Below are positions 20,763 to 21,265 of a stretch of 21,265 nucleotides of DNA, piece after piece. Location: NCBI GenBank assembly GCA_040757115.1, contig JBFLYA010000050.1:1-21265 (forward strand), in the 5' to 3' direction. A program made the translations under genes and the position numbers. This DNA is from a bacterium. Its GTDB lineage: Bacteria > UBA9089 > CG2-30-40-21 > SBAY01. The notes beneath the pieces were generated by a model, which made no database searches, was not told the DNA's origin, and worked only from the letters and a program-made list of their open reading frames with translations. How positions within the stretch are numbered: the stretch's first letter is position 1; the number at the start of each line of letters is the position of its first letter.

Positions 20763-21265
20763 TAGGGTTCTGCAAAATAGGATTTGGGGAATTAGAGATA
20801 AAAATTCAAATATCAAATATCAAAATGCAAAATTACAAATCAAATTTCAAAAAGGATTTCAAGAAAAGACTGTATAACTTTACTCTGCGACTTATAGAAT
20901 TCATCGATAAGTTACCAAAGGATAGTGTTTCTCAAAGAATTGGTGATCAATTATTACGGAGTGGTACAAGCATCATTGGGAATTATATTGAAGGGCAGGC
21001 GGCGAGTAGTAAAAAAGATTTTACTAATTTCTTTGATACATCTCTAAAATCAACTAATGAAAGTAAGTTATGGCTTGCATTACTTCGTGATAGTAAACGT
21101 GCTAAACCAGAGGAAGTAGCATGGTTTCTCAAAGAGTTGGAGGAATTTGGTAATATCTTTGCTTCAAGTATTTTAACGCTGAAAGGAAAGAGATAATTTT
21201 ACATTTTGATATGTAATTTTTATATTTGCTTTTTGCATTTTGATTTTTGGAGAATACCCGCTTAA
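20763..21265 (+). mobile_element. Four-helix-bundle gene cassette, intact copy C (right end beyond window)
   Basis: It begins TAGGGTTCTGCAAAATAGG at 20763 (27 bp identical to copy B's end), then AATTAGAGATAAAAATTC and the AAATATCAAATATC flank leading straight into the ATG at 20825. After the stop, the 3' flank ATTTTACATTTTGATATG... continues to TACCCGCTTAA at the window end, also matching copy B. Gene plus flanks form one conserved unit; copies A and B retain the flanks without the gene body. The right terminus (expected to contain TTTTGCAGAAC) is outside the window. Confidence 0.85.
20825..21196 (+). CDS. Four-helix-bundle protein (S23 / 23S rRNA intervening-sequence family), cassette-borne
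   Basis: A 123-residue helical protein with the S23/IVS-family core: RLYNFTLRLIEFIDKLPKD, QRIGDQLLRSGTSIIGNYIE, GQAASSKKDFTNFF, NESKLWLALLRDS, then ELEEFGNIFASSILTLKGKR. The length is normal. There is no Shine-Dalgarno sequence: the ATG sits in the repeat sequence ATATCAAAATGCAAAATTAC. Both the first 10 codons and the last 15 or so are made of sequence that also occurs, without the gene body, at 11633-11897 and 12991-13271. It shares family but little sequence with the gene at 15742. Function is unknown; it may be cargo, or take part in spread of the cassette. Confidence 0.9.
   Translation: MQNYKSNFKKDFKKRLYNFTLRLIEFIDKLPKDSVSQRIGDQLLRSGTSIIGNYIEGQAASSKKDFTNFFDTSLKSTNESKLWLALLRDSKRAKPEEVAWFLKELEEFGNIFASSILTLKGKR

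Overview
The window is AT-rich bacterial chromosome from an organism I cannot place. It combines housekeeping genes (topA, yicC, gmk, coaBC, xerC) with an accessory surface-polysaccharide/lipid locus and a dense population of small, non-autonomous, nested repeats. Intergenic space is large and built mostly of these repeats. Promoters are unusually easy to read: at least six are TTGACA plus 17 bp plus a TATAAT-like hexamer. Style and gene set resemble an uncultivated or candidate-phylum bacterium, but that is inference.

Layout. 1-232 (-): 5' part of a small protein of the kind found beside transposases, behind a promoter overlapped by a 10-bp-arm palindrome. 636-3410: SNF2 helicase. 4218-5504: AAA_14/DUF4143 ATPase. 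5600-5906: an AbiEii-type antitoxin-like gene followed by only a stub of its toxin gene. 6371-11619: topA, yicC, gmk and coaBC, tightly packed, then xerC at 12022. 13437-17717: CDP-alcohol phosphatidyltransferase, MOP flippase, a four-helix-bundle gene inside a mobile unit, an acyl carrier protein and a LarA-family racemase overlapping it by ATGA. 17795-18568 (-): membrane-anchored DUF4350-like protein. 19615-20724: FIST sensor-domain protein. 20825-21196: a second four-helix-bundle (S23/23S-IVS family) gene inside a repeat unit.

The most interesting content is the mobile DNA. The four-helix-bundle gene at 20825 starts and ends inside conserved flanks. The same flanks occur at 11633-11897 and, inverted, at 12991-13271 with the coding middle deleted, so one window holds a gene-bearing cassette and two internal-deletion derivatives. 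The 11633 copy sits inside a larger element whose 25-bp termini recur exactly at 18631. Both large copies have 8-bp target duplications (one perfect, one 7/8). One inserted into the 3' end of coaBC, rewriting its C-terminus and separating it from xerC; the original coaBC ending is still readable downstream. A 128-bp element with GGGACGGTTC ends and a perfect 8-bp duplication is nested inside. A third family with GTAACYRTTCA ends carries the other four-helix-bundle gene (15685-16177), makes a bidirectional terminator-like hairpin (17725-17783), and separates the FIST gene from its probable promoter (19074-19550).

How the genes may work together: topA to xerC looks like an ancestral operon for DNA topology, RNA turnover, nucleotide and CoA supply and chromosome dimer resolution. 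The phosphatidyltransferase-flippase-ACP-LarA run looks like an envelope lipid or glycan module that was later split by a cassette insertion.
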